A stretch of DNA of 64,000 bases from Maniola hyperantus (taxonomy: Eukaryota; Arthropoda; Insecta; Lepidoptera; Nymphalidae), in NCBI RefSeq assembly GCF_902806685.2, contig NC_048537.1, positions 8,082,720-8,146,719 of the forward strand, in the 5' to 3' direction. Both the position numbers and the translations under genes were made by a program. Positions 11,601 to 21,711 of this stretch are shown here, piece after piece. The notes below the pieces were generated by a model. That model was not told the DNA's origin, made no database searches, and was given only the letters and a program-made list of their open reading frames with translations. The number at the start of each line of letters is the position of its first letter. Within the stretch, counting starts at the first letter, position 1.

Positions 11601-13911
11601 TTAATTTAATGATAATAGATCGACCCAAAGAGCGGACTATACGTGAGTTGAAGGTTCAAATAGATGATATGGAGAACGAAGAACTTAAATTATTGAATAT
11701 AAAACATGAACTCGGTATGACGTTTGACCAGCACATATGTTTGAGTAGTTTAGAAATAGCTTATGTAGGAGTCACATCAAAAATTACAGCTGTTATTGAT
11801 TCAGTAATAATTTCACCACAGATTGATCCATTAGAACGCGACATTAAGGTGAAAAAGTTGCGTACACTAGAATTGGACGTATCTTAGAAACGTCTTCTAA
11901 AGCAAAAGGAGCTTTTCGCGGTAATTTAATATTGAGTTGTGATTTTTTACTTACACCCCTGCCTTGTAGTATTTTAGGTACTATGTTGAAAGCTAGTAGT
12001 TAGTAGGTAATATACTTTTAAGATTTTTCATCTCCCACGTTTATTTTATTGTTTAAATATAGTTAGGTCCAGCATGAAACAGTTGATTGATTTGTATTTA
12101 TTTCTGTTGGTTTGTTAATTATTTATTTACTTATAATACAAGCTTGCGTAGAATCGATATACATAACTAACATATGCAAGCAGCTTTTAGTACTTTTAAT
12201 GGAGTTCTATCCGTTGACGTATTCTTATGCTATGTTTCTGTTTAGAACTCAAGATCAATCAGTTGAATGAAAAACTTTCATCAGCTAAAAAAGATTTTCT
12301 GCATGAAGCAAATCGGAACTTAACTTTGAAAAATACGTTAAAAAAAATAAAAATCGACTTACATAATATGACCGCAAACTTTCAAGATCCTACACAGTTA
12401 AAACTTAGCGTGAAGGTAATTTATGCTTAAGTCCTAACACCTAAGAATTATTGACTTTCCATTTTAGTCCAGAGATATCGATTGCAAATCAAAATATCCT
12501 TTACAATATTATGAATCCTCTTACACCGTGATTTTTTATCTGAGGTTTGGTTAAAACCGCAACCGAGTCATTTAAATTATTCAGACTCACTAACGCACAT
12601 GACATTGATTTCCTTTTCAGTTGAGTCACGATAAAGCTCTTGTGGTTTGTTTCATATGCCTGATCTTGTACGTCAAAGTTAACCATTCAGTGTATGAATG
12701 TGTTTTATACAAAAGTAAGAACTTAATATGAATCGTTTTTAACAGACACTGTTCCAAAAATAGGTGGACGATATGGACTTGTTGCGCTAGACGGAGTAGC
12801 TGAAGACGAGGCTATTAGAGAGTTCATCGACAACGGGAACACCTCGAAAAGCAAGTGGCAGGACTTAGAGGGCAACTATCAAAGTCTCTGGGTGGCTCCA
12901 AAAGTGATATTAGAAAGATTATGGATGTAAGTACTCACGAGACAAAATGTCCTTCAAGAAAATATGCATAGTACGCGACAGGTCGAGATGGCAATCGGGG
13001 TATGAGGCGGGGGGACGCCACGCACACCCGTACGTCACCCACACCGGTTAGCGCGGGGGGCTACGTGCGGCTGTGCGAGCCGTTCCTTCCCCGATGTTAT
13101 CTCGACCTGTCGCGTTCTATAACTAAGCGTGTTACAGCCATTGATTTTCTTATCATTAAAACAGTTGTAGATTATATTTTCGAAAATTTCATACAAATAT
13201 CCGCTGCTTTGGTTTTTTAGGAGAACTGCACTTTACTAGGGGAGATAACAACTTGAGGGTTGAGTTGAAGTCAACAAGGACTCGGTGCTTCCAAATGGAG
13301 TCCATACTCGGTCTTTCAGCGCGCTATATTCCGCCAAGCACAGCGCGCGCCAAACTTAAACATGTCACCGAGGATCGTGAAAAACTTGATGAGAAGTTCA
13401 AACAGAACATTGAGGTTCGGCTTTTTTGCTATTGCTAACTTACCGTTGCAATCCAGAAAATCTTTTCTTATTGAAGGGAATTTTGATACCCAGCGGTTTG
13501 AGCTGTACCTACGTTGATATGTCAGTCAGTAATGATTTGGAAATATGTAACGTTAACCCAAAAGCAAGTTGAAGCTTTATTAAAATTGTGTGAAATATAG
13601 GGATTACATTGATTCATATTTAAAAAAAAAATATTCAATTAAACTTTTACAAGTATTTTTGAATAGTCAGAGGCATCTACCATCTACATTTACAGGAGAG
13701 AGAAGAAATAATTGTTGCTCTCAAAGAAGAAAATGAGCGTCTACTGGGTAAGGTCAGATGTTTGGATGAGGAGGCTCCTGGTATATCACTACCCCAATTT
13801 AATACAGGATACTCAAGGAGCCCACATTTTAGTATCGAATATGCACCGATACAAGATGATAATGCCGGTGATGCACGGACCGAAGACCATCCGTGTGACC
13901 CAATTCCGTGA
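2642..13911 (+). CDS. CFAP57: CFAP57 (WDR65), cilia- and flagella-associated WD40/coiled-coil protein
   Basis: Family role: a WD40 plus coiled-coil axoneme protein of motile cilia and sperm flagella, linked to inner dynein arms. Coding exons that splice in phase: 2642-2706, 3174-3323, 4280-4559, 5050-5166, 5583-5740, 6163-6275, 6769-6874, 7265-7406, 7491-7695, 8695-8912, 9107-9255, 9707-10121, 10214-10354, 10615-10755, 10829-10973. These give about 848 residues. The protein starts MATNTPPNISARI. WD40 signatures follow, such as DKSIRVWNY, GAVYEWNMSSG and SICLWRL, then coiled coil from about residue 700. Later exons are recognisable at 11037-11268, 11348-11539, 11619-11714, 12246-12415, 12746-12927, 13221-13414 and 13696-13911 (stop TGA at 13909), but at least seven single-base shifts break the frame between 10974 and 13260. 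The last exon is open. Identity is certain by domain order; whether the C-terminal half is functional is not. A polyA hexamer lies at about 14365. Confidence 0.92.
2736..2935 (-). mobile_element. SINE fragment (family B) in CFAP57 intron 1
   Basis: Recognised by GCCACGCTGGCCGAGTGCGG, GAACTCTCAGGTATGTAGG and TTTCCTCATGATGTTTTCC, the reverse complement of the body of the tRNA-headed element at 5221-5545. The tRNA-like head is absent here. Confidence 0.7.
3400..3615 (+). mobile_element. 5S rRNA-derived SINE-like element
   Basis: The segment TTAAGCGTCCAACGTTGTCC, then AGTCAGTAACTGGATGGGTG at about 3445-3464, closely parallels the 3' half of 5S rRNA including its internal box C (GGATGGGTGACC at 3455-3466). 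It is followed by a non-5S body ending in AAGCCGTCGGTCCCGGTTAT. A second, more diverged copy with the same tail is at 45410-45545. It lies in CFAP57 intron 2. The 5S origin is inferred from the match, not from an alignment run. Confidence 0.6.
4611..4880 (+). mobile_element. tRNA-headed SINE (family A)
   Basis: The head has a box-A-like CTGCGGTGGTCTTATAAGCG and a perfect B-box GGGTTCGATTCC (4646-4657). The body contains TACCGCCAAGCGATTGGCGT and ends ATCACTTACCATCGGGTGAG...GCAGTCAAAGG. Related copies: 42570-42730 (+, head missing) and 52905-53210 (-, full length). It lies in CFAP57 intron 3. Confidence 0.8.
5221..5545 (+). mobile_element. tRNA-headed SINE (family B)
   Basis: The tRNA-like head carries GATAACCTAGTGGTTAAGAC and GGTATTCGATTCC. 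The body carries GGAAAACATCGTGAGGAAACC and GACCAGCGTGGCCGACTATGG. Members in the window: 2736-2935, 19330-19625 and 56085-56290, mostly on the - strand. It lies in CFAP57 intron 4. Confidence 0.75.
5895..6035 (+). mobile_element. Possible LINE 3' end in CFAP57 intron 5
   Basis: An open frame reads FKTRLNRLLLDLGKHVP and stops at a TAA. It is followed by sequence resembling the CATCAGGTGTGAT tail that also ends SINE family A. This looks like the C-terminus of a non-LTR retrotransposon that shares its tail with the SINE. Short and decayed, so family assignment is uncertain. Confidence 0.4.
7100..7175 (+). tRNA. tRNA-like sequence, probably a pseudogene or SINE head
   Basis: GCGAACC and GGTTTCGCA could form an imperfect acceptor stem. 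A box-A-like TGGTCTAGCGC and a perfect B-box GGTTCGAATCC (7153-7163) are present. The anticodon arm does not fold cleanly and I cannot read an anticodon. Most likely pol III-derived debris inside CFAP57 intron 7. Confidence 0.3.
7934..8656 (+). mobile_element. Short non-autonomous Helitron
   Basis: It starts TCTACACTAATATTATAAAG, has TTTG tetranucleotide repeats and a GGACCGATTTTAAAAATTC line, and ends with the hairpin CGCGGGCGAAGCCGCG followed by CTAG at 8653-8656. It is inserted exactly between A (7933) and T (8657), the Helitron target. No target duplication. It sits in CFAP57 intron 9, only 38 bp before the next exon. Confidence 0.85.
8948..9042. repeat. Decayed MITE of the GTTGTACACAATCTC family
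   Basis: Terminal AATTCGGTTGT and ACAACCGAATT are inverted. The internal CTATCCCTTTCC matches the middle of the better-preserved copies at 15599 and 38750. It lies in CFAP57 intron 10. Confidence 0.6.
9299..9441. repeat. 143-bp foldback MITE
   Basis: Ends CAAGTGTCCACTAGCA and TGCTAGTGGACACTTG are exact inverted repeats, and the similarity continues inward (TAAA.CT.GCAGA). Single copy in the window, in CFAP57 intron 11. Confidence 0.75.
12969..13120. repeat. GC-rich foldback MITE, copy 1
   Basis: Termini TAGTACGCGACAGGTCGAG and CTCGACCTGTCGCGTTCTA are inverted repeats. The core is strikingly GC- and CpG-rich (GGGGACGCCACGCACACCCG) in an AT-rich setting. It lies in a CFAP57 intron. Other copies: 33729, 36862, 55909, 56367, 57396, 61495 and 63931. 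Confidence 0.85.
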
Positions 13912-14742
13912 ATAACGCATACGGTGGGATACATATTAGATGAATATAAGTTAACTTGTTGATCACCCCGGCTTAGCTTGTATGAAATTCGATAAGGGGC
14001 TGGAATTTTCAAAAATTCAGAAAACGTATTTCTTTATTTTTAACTGAAAGACCAAAAAACTTGAGAAATGAGGGACTGTTATACAAATTTTTATCGCCTA
14101 CTTAACGGCCTTAGGGGTGGAATTTCCAAAAAAATATTTCTTAGTGAGTGCCAACGTCATGAAAGGAACCTACTGTCAAAAATGCAAATTTCTAATCCTA
14201 GTGGTTTTAGCTCGTGTATTGATAGATCAGTTAGTCAGGACTTTTTATATGTATAGATTTAATTAGAATAATGTTACAATGAAAGACATCATAGACACTA
14301 TTTCAAATGCTATACTGTTTCAATGGATGCGTTTTGAATTTATACTTGTACTGATAAACGTAATAATAAAATGCTATTGTAAGAAAAAATATACATAATT
14401 TATTAAATACCTTTATTTCTAAGTTTACCATCTAAGAAGAAACTATTGCATCAATAGAAAAATTAATTATTAAATTAAATCCATTTCTCAGTCCCAACGT
14501 AAAAATATATAAAACCACATAATTAAAAAATTTAATCTAAATCCTTAAACATTTATTCCTACACCAGTCTTACAATATATCCAACCAAATATAATATAAA
14601 TATTCCTTATTTTTGTGAAAAAAGTTGTGTGCACGAGGATTGTTACATCAAACATTTTTGAAACTACATTGCCATTATATTTATATACTACCAATTCTAC
14701 TGGTAGGTTTCAATAAAATATTGCATAAAGAGTATTAAAATT

Positions 14743-17700
14743 TTAAAGAATGAATGGCAGAATTGCTTTCCGACCTTTGGGGTAGTCAGGGAATTCCTTC
14801 TTGTAGTTGCGGTGTTTGCCGAGCGCCCACACCGACATCTGGTACAGTCCGACCACAGCAAATATTCCAGCTGCAAATATAATACATAACATTGGTCAAT
14901 TTTTGACAACTTTGAAAATGTAATTTGCTGAGGTTGACAAAAAAACCGGTCAAGTGTGAGTCGGACTCGCACATGAAGGGTCCCGTACCATCGTACGAGA
15001 TATAACACTTTGTACTTTTCAATATTTTTTAAAGGACAATGACAGAATTTCTATAGAACCGTGACCCATTTTATTATATAAAAGTCGTTCACACGTATGC
15101 TTTATGGAGAATTTTGTTGCTGTTTCATCACTGATAACTAAACATAGGATTAACACCTCTAGAACTTGCGGGTTTTCATTAAATCTAAGTTTAAGTCACT
15201 ATGATACATGTTATATTCAATTTACCTATAATATTGTGAAACTAAATGGAAACTAATGAAAACATCCACAAGTATAAAATTACAATTTTTAATTTTTAAG
15301 TGGTTATTTAATACTAGGAGAATTGTCATTAATTTATATTGTGTATAAATTGGTGAGCCAGGATCTGTCATTTTCCTTTGTATGGGGACCATTTTAAATT
15401 TTTTCTGTACCCGAAGGAAGCCAACGGGACCCTTAAGCCTCCGCTGTCCAGCCGTCTGTCTGTCAGCGGGCTGTATCTCATCATGAACCGTAATATAACT
15501 CTCAACCTATTACGCTTCAGTCCGATGACAGACCGACCGACGGAATCCTAAAAAGAAATAATGTGAAGACACGGAAATCCTTTCTCAACTCGTTTATTGG
15601 GGCCGATTCTCTTGTACACAAAAACTAAACTAACAGGTCTAAATCTAGTGCTATCCTTTTCCGCAAGCAACATTATGAAAGGGATAGCAATAGATTTAGA
15701 CGTTCCATTTTAGTTTAGTTTAGAGATTGTGTACAACCGAATTAGCCACATAGTGGCTAATTCCGTTGTACACAATCTCTGTGTACAACGGAATTAGCCT
15801 TTCATAATGTTGCTTGCGAAAAAGGATGGCATTAGATTTAGACTTGTTAATTTAGTTTAGTTTAGAGATTGTGTACAAGGGAATCGGCCCCATTGACTAT
15901 TTAAAATAAAGTTATAATATCCTACAGTAAGTTTAATTAAAGAGCAATCATTATTTTATCATGTTTAGATACCTATTCCTTAATCAGACAATAACTAAAT
16001 CTTGAAGATTACAATTTACGTCAATCGATAAAAAATAGTTAAAATTATTTAATTTACGTGTCGTATTATGCAGATTAATTATTAAAGACTGATAATAATA
16101 ATTACTAACTTTTGTGATAAAGTTATAAGATAATATGGCAACGACAAAATACAGACCTTATTGCTTGACGTTAAGATTTTAAACACAAGAATAACAGAGA
16201 CTCGTGCTATCTCGCTCATAATTCGCGCGTACAAAACATGGCGCTTAGGAAACAGCCAATAGCGGACGGAAGCGCGCTATGATTGGCTGAGATATTTTCG
16301 CGCCATTCAAAAATAAGATTTCTGCGCAGGTACATCGGCGTAACTTGTAAAAGAGGTACTACTGTACTTACACTACTATAATACACACTGAATTAGTATG
16401 TATCTAAATAGTGAAAATGAAGGCACGCTGCGACTTTTTGGTTGGATGAATCTGTATTATTACTGCATTAAGTTGCTCTTATTTACATAGAAATGTAAAT
16501 CAGACCAAATTAATGCGATAAATTCGGCGACCTAACATTAGGTACTTAAATAATAGTAATAACTTACCAGGAATACATTTCGTCATAACAGTGAAGAAGA
16601 GCCATGAGCCGAACTCGTAAGTATAGTTGGGGCAGGAGACAAAATTGAAGAGCTGAGAGAAAGGGTTGCCGTCGGGCACTGGAATGCGCCTCACTTTAGT
16701 GCCAGGGGGTCGAAGGTTCTTCAATAAAATGTGGATGCTGAAATTGCCCAACTCACAAATCTGGAAAGACACATGAAAAGGATTTAAACACAGATAAATT
16801 TAAAAATTTTGATACCTACGTATGAGGTTGGGGCAATTCTGCTTGTAACAGAATCAAGTTAATTTGAGATACCTATACAAATATTGATATTATCTATAAT
16901 CTATACTAATATTAAAAAGAGGTAATGTTTGTAAGTTTATTTGTAGGAAGTAATCTCTGGAACTACAGAACCGATTTTAAAAATTATTTCACCAGTAGAA
17001 AGCTACATTATTCCTGAGTGACATAGGCTATGTTTTTTTTTTTTAATTAGAGATTCGAGCGAAAATTGTAATAAGCTACCCGCGCGAAGCCGCAGAGGGT
17101 CGCTAGTATTAGGTAAAAATTAATTTTGAACAACTTTCACAACCTAAAATGAATATAATATGTAATAATATACATATTTTAGGTACTTGTCCTTATCATT
17201 TACCCTTGTCTTACCACAAATTCTTATAGTCTTGAAATAAATGTAATTTTTTAAATATTTACTATTTTAATAGTTACTAAACCTCCAAACTAGAAACATC
17301 GAGAAATATCATTATGGTATTTTAAAAAATATTTTTTTGCTTTAAATACCTACTTAATTAACTCTTTGGTGGGATTTAATTGTTGCTAGGATACCTTGTT
17401 CAGGAAATGCTATAGAATTTGCTCATAAGTACAATACTATAGAAGGATGTAGGCATACACATTATATTTTTAACTATGCTGTTTAGTATAATGTTTAGTC
17501 ACTATAGTTAATCAGTTTCCTCATTCCTCATTAAGTATATACTTGTGCATATGCACAACGGTCAGCACACACTGAGCAGCAATATGGTTGAGCAGTTTTC
17601 ATTGACAAATTGATAATAACCTAATTCACAATAAAATAGAGTTCAAAATATCATGCAAGAGAAAATTTCTTGTGAATTTTCAGTTGTAATTTAGTTAATT

Positions 17701-20267
17701 ATCAATTAAATTTTCAGTTGTAATTTAGTTAATTATCATTTAACATGGCTAATATTCTTTATAAAAAAATAAAAAAAAAAAAAAAAACAGAACAGAAAGT
17801 AATACCAGTGACATCTGAAATGAGTTTTTTAACCATTTCAGTTAGTCGTAAGGTATCTTATTGTATGCTTCATAATGTAAATTTTATTTTATTTTATTGT
17901 AATTTTTAAATGTGTTTATGGGCTTTATGCCTGACAATAAAAAACTATTATTATTATTATTAAACAATGAAAATTGCTCTAGCTTTTTTCTCAGTTTGCG
18001 CTGACCCAGACGAAATGATTTCAGAACATAATAAAAGATACTTGCAAATAATGTTCATACTTGAAACCTTCAGAATTTATTTCATTCAGTCACAAATAAA
18101 ATAAATAGCTCTTTCATAGAAGAATTATTTACAATTCTTTGTTGTACTTAAGTTGTAACTACTACTTCTATCTAAAATTTTCATTCAAGTATTCTTTGTC
18201 TTATCATAATTTTATTCTATGTCTTTACAAGCAGTAAAAAGTTATTATTTGCCATCAATCACTATCCCACCTAATGTTGTTGGTACCTACCGACACAGTC
18301 ATTAAAAATTATGGTTGCATTGATTACTATGTTGTGTCATCAATGTGTAAGTTTGTTATAAAAAGATATGTTTGATATTAACTAATGAAGATTTATTTCT
18401 AACTATTAGTTTAATAAAGTTCAATTCTAAGTTTAGTCTAATTCTCCAGTTTTTTACTATCCATACTTCCATACTAATTTTATAAATGCGAAAGCTGCTC
18501 TGTCTGTCTGCTAGCTTTTCATGGCCCATTGCGTGGATTTATGTTTTTTAAAATCCTATGTCCTTCATCGGGATGTAAGCTACCTCTGTACCAAATTACA
18601 TCAAAATCGGTTAAACCGTTGGGCAGTGAAAAGCTAGCAGACAGACAGACACACTTTCGCATTTATAATATTAGTATGGATTTAGGGTCCCTGAATATTG
18701 TTTATAGTAATTATGATTGACGTGATTTTTTGCATGGGTATAGATAAAGACCTGGAGAGTGACATAACTACTTTTTATCTTTTAGCCTACTGATTCGCTA
18801 ACTCAGTGTCTAGCAATGAATGATAGCCAGAACTGATTTGACATTAATTGTTTTTAATCCACTGAACGTTAGCTGGATTGGTCCAATATTAAACATCATA
18901 AACATGCTGCTAAACCACAATTTGTGGACTAGTTTAGTTCTATTCGCTAGTCAGGGCGTAAAAAAATAAGTTTATTAGCTTACCGCAAATCCTGCTAAGC
19001 CCACATACACACAAACGTTGCATGGCTCTGTGAAGAGTGGATGATTGATATGGTAGGCAATGTATAGTGTGAACAGCCAATAGTATGCACAGTTCTTGAA
19101 GAGGTTTCTTAACGGCATGGTTCCGTGCGAGAAACGGTGCACGAACATTGTTTCAAACAGACGTTTGCCATAGTGAACTGACCAACAAATTGCTGCCAAA
19201 CTGTAAACAATTCTTTTATTTGAAGAGGTATTTTAAAATACATTTTATACTTTAATTACATAACTTTTGTAATTATGAAATAAATGCTGGAATCATACCC
19301 AGTAAATATTTTTTCCTTATTAATTTTATGAAGAACTCTCATGTATGCCGGTTTTCTCAGAATGTTTTCCTTGATTGATAAAGGAATGAGATATTTAATT
19401 GCTTACAATGAGCATAACTCAGAAAAGTTAGGGGTGCATACTAGTGATGTAACAAATGTCACATTTTGCACATTCGTGGATGCGAATACGAATGCGAATA
19501 TGCAAAAATATGTAAATATCTGCAAATGCAAATGCACATATTTGTTACTTCACTAGTGCATACCAAGGCTCAGACCATGGGCTCCTCTGAATAGCGGGCC
19601 AACATAACCACTAAGATTATCAATCACCACATGTGAAGTCTGCCAACCTGCTTTACGTCAACATGGTGGACTATGGCCTAACCCTTCTCATTCTGATTTT
19701 AGCTCCATGCTCAATAGTGGGCGATGGGTTGAGATGATGATGAAATTAATTGATTACCTCTTACTACTTGTGCTAGGTTAAGATAAAAATATGTAAAATC
19801 ACACTTTCGTACCTTGCCACAGTACCAGGTGATGACGTCACATTTCCATACAATATCCAGGGCCTTTGGTACGCCCATAGGTAAACAAATAGCGGTCCAG
19901 CGTATTCAGCCAAGAACACATTCTTCCAGGAAATCTGAGGTCCAAGATCTTGTAAGTACAGTTTTGCACCATCATCAATGTTTAGAGACTTCAGAGTGGT
20001 TTCGTCTTTTAGCGATCTACCTTTTGCTTCTTGTTTTATGGATTGTCTATCCGGGTACAAAGAAGTTTTAAGACTTTGATGAATTTTTTCTTTCACGTTC
20101 TTGATAGTAGCGTCTTCATTTACGCGAATTTTTCCTAGCGGTTTTGAACCAGACGTACTCAAAATTTCTATCTGTAATTTAAGTACATAACCCATTCAAC
20201 ATATTGACTTAAATTAAATATTTTTTATATTATTGATTTGTTTAATAAATAAAACTCATACCTCCAT
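14743..20267 (-). CDS. TECR: TECR, very-long-chain enoyl-CoA reductase
   Basis: Performs the last step of the ER very-long-chain fatty acid elongation cycle: NADPH-dependent reduction of trans-2-enoyl-CoA. Coding exons on the complement: 20267-20262 (ATG GAG only), 20171-19813, 19200-18984, 16760-16568 and 14870-14743. Phases agree and give 300 residues, close to the 308 of the human protein. The first ~78 residues form a ubiquitin-like domain. The steroid 5-alpha-reductase-type membrane domain follows, with FVHRFSHGTMPLRN, SCPNYTYEFGSW and a C-terminal GKHRNYKKEFPDYP...ILPFIL. I prefer the 2-codon first exon (MEIEILSTSG) over reading through from the ATG at 20195 (MGYVLKLQIEIL), because MEIEIL matches the family start and TTACAG is a good acceptor. 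The gene is convergent with CFAP57 and divergent from Hsf. It corresponds to Sc2 in Drosophila. Confidence 0.95.
14938..15560. repeat. ACCGGTCAAG-type repeat in TECR intron 4
   Basis: The left end is AAACCGGTCAAGTGTGAG. The right part carries AACGGGACCCTTAAGCC and CTGTCAGCGGGCTGTATCTC, the internal line also seen at 39120 and 54930. Probably one element with internal insertions. Confidence 0.6.
15599..15891. repeat. Two GTTGTACACAATCTC MITEs, back to back and rearranged
   Basis: Copy one runs 15606-15748 between TTGTACAC and GTGTACAACCGAATTAGCC. It meets an inverted piece (GGCTAATTCCGTTGTACACA) and a second copy running to 15885. Both contain TAAATCTAGTGC / GCATTAGATTTAGAC arms around ATCCTTTTCCGC..ATTATGAAAGG. 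Located in TECR intron 4. Confidence 0.75.
16900..17106 (+). mobile_element. Short Helitron, second copy
   Basis: It starts TCTATACTAATATTAAAAAG and shares CAGAACCGATTTTAAAAATT and AAAGCTACATTATT with the element at 7934. It ends CGCGCGAAGCCGCAGAGGG...CTAG at 17103-17106, inserted between A and T. Located in TECR intron 4, outside any exon. Confidence 0.8.
18465..18680. repeat. Foldback form of the GCTAGC/ATGCGAAAG dispersed repeat
   Basis: TCCATACTAATTTTATAAAT at the left pairs with ATTTATAATATTAGTATGGA at the right. Just inside, CTGTCTGTCTGCTAGCTTTTC pairs with GAAAAGCTAGCAGACAGACAG. Located in TECR intron 3. Confidence 0.7.
19330..19625 (-). mobile_element. SINE family B, split by a hAT MITE
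   Basis: Body lines GAACTCTCATGTATGCCGG and the tRNA-like head (GGCCAACATAACCACTAAG) are in reverse orientation, interrupted at 19442-19555. Beyond 19632 a + strand family-B tail piece (GTGGACTATGGCC) abuts it. All in TECR intron 2. Confidence 0.65.
19442..19555. mobile_element. hAT-type MITE with 8-bp target duplication
   Basis: Ends TAGTGATGTAACAAATGT and ACATATTTGTTACTTCACTA are inverted. The flanking octamer GTGCATAC is repeated exactly (19434-19441 and 19556-19563). The core is a run of AATGCGAATATGC-like words. An 8-bp duplication is the hAT hallmark. Confidence 0.85.
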
Positions 20268-21711
20268 ATTTGTGAGTAGGTTACTTATTACTATGAAACC
20301 CTTTTTAAAACAGGTTTAAAATTTGATTGTCGACCGGATTTCTTATATGAATAAATAATGGCAAACCCCAACCAAAGGTCACGAATATAAATTAGCAAAG
20401 CAGCTCGAGCCGGTAGAATAAACATAAAATCGGTGAATATTTTATTTTAGTATTCACAAAAATAGTAGGTACCAATACAATATGTACAATATGACAATAT
20501 GACAATTGACACGGAGGAGACAACGAGGCTTTTTACTGGGGGCACTTATTACAAAGTACCTACTCTGTGCACTTGCCAGTTGCCACTTGAATTGAATGAC
20601 ATTGACAGAGGGGCGTAGTTGTAGCATAAAGGCTGCCAGCAAATAAAATCTCCTCAATATTAGAGAATATATTGAAAATGTCAATGTTGAAAATCAAGTA
20701 AGTTTTATCCAATTTTAACTGAATAAGAAATTGAGAAAGCAATCCCTGTTTCAAGAATAAGAAAAACCATTTATAGGGCATGGACTTTCAACTTATCATG
20801 TTTACGCTCAAATAATATATTTACTTAGTGCTAAAATTAGTAAAATATAGCTATAAAATGCAGACACATTTATACTGTATCTATTATCAGGATATATCGT
20901 GATGTTAAGTATATGGAATGGCTCTAACATTAAAAAATTATAACAGTGAATTTCAGGTTTTTTATTTAGCAGCATTGGTATGTGTTAGTTCCAATTTTGG
21001 CCACGCGCCAAAAGATCCTTGTCGCAATGTAGGTATAAAATCAGAGATGCTTAAAATGAGCATGCTCTTTAACTGTTTACATTTGCTTGTGAAAAACAGG
21101 CTCAATTTAAGCACGCTCTTGGATAAACATGCTCGCTCATGCTCGTATACTTCAATACACATTGCTATTTAATAGCAAGTTTTAAAATAATGCGCGAATA
21201 TATTGGCACCATTGCAAATCACACAATAATAAGCCCTAAAATCTAAAGAATAAAGCAAACAAAGCAATGGTGCCAAAATATTCTCACGCGTCAAGTTACG
21301 ATGAACGAACAATAGTGAAAAATGGAAAACTGACCACCTATGGTCCAACTTTATTACTTTTAAACCGTTCGCCGTCGAGTTTATTGCCCGACGTGATTCT
21401 AAAGTTACCCGTCATTACTATCTTTAATACATTCTGAACGCATCACAAAGCAATGACATTTTCGTGGAACGCGAACGCATATTATTGTGATTTGGTACGG
21501 TTGGTGTACTGTTCTATATACAAATTAAAACTTGTTTATGTGTGCTATTTACTTCGATATTGACTTGACTATATAATATATTTGTGAATGTGTTAGTAAA
21601 TTAAATGGCGACTTGTGAATAGAGACGTATTTCAACAAAATATCGTTTTAAGTGATTTACAGAACATTTAAATAAATACGGTGCATAAAATATTACACTG
21701 AATAATCTAAA
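20268..21711. other. Divergent TECR/Hsf intergenic region
   Basis: This 1.44-kb interval separates the two start codons and must hold both promoters. I see no convincing TATA box or heat-shock element array. The short open frames inside do not resemble proteins. An imperfect 98-bp foldback (CGCGAATATATTGGCACCATTGC / GCAATGGTGCC...CACGCG) lies at 21193-21290. Confidence 0.5.

Noticed and set aside
21290..21711. Heat-shock elements in the Hsf promoter
   Set aside because: GAA and TTC words occur (e.g. TTCGTGGAACGCGAAC) but the 5-bp spacing of a true array is not kept.
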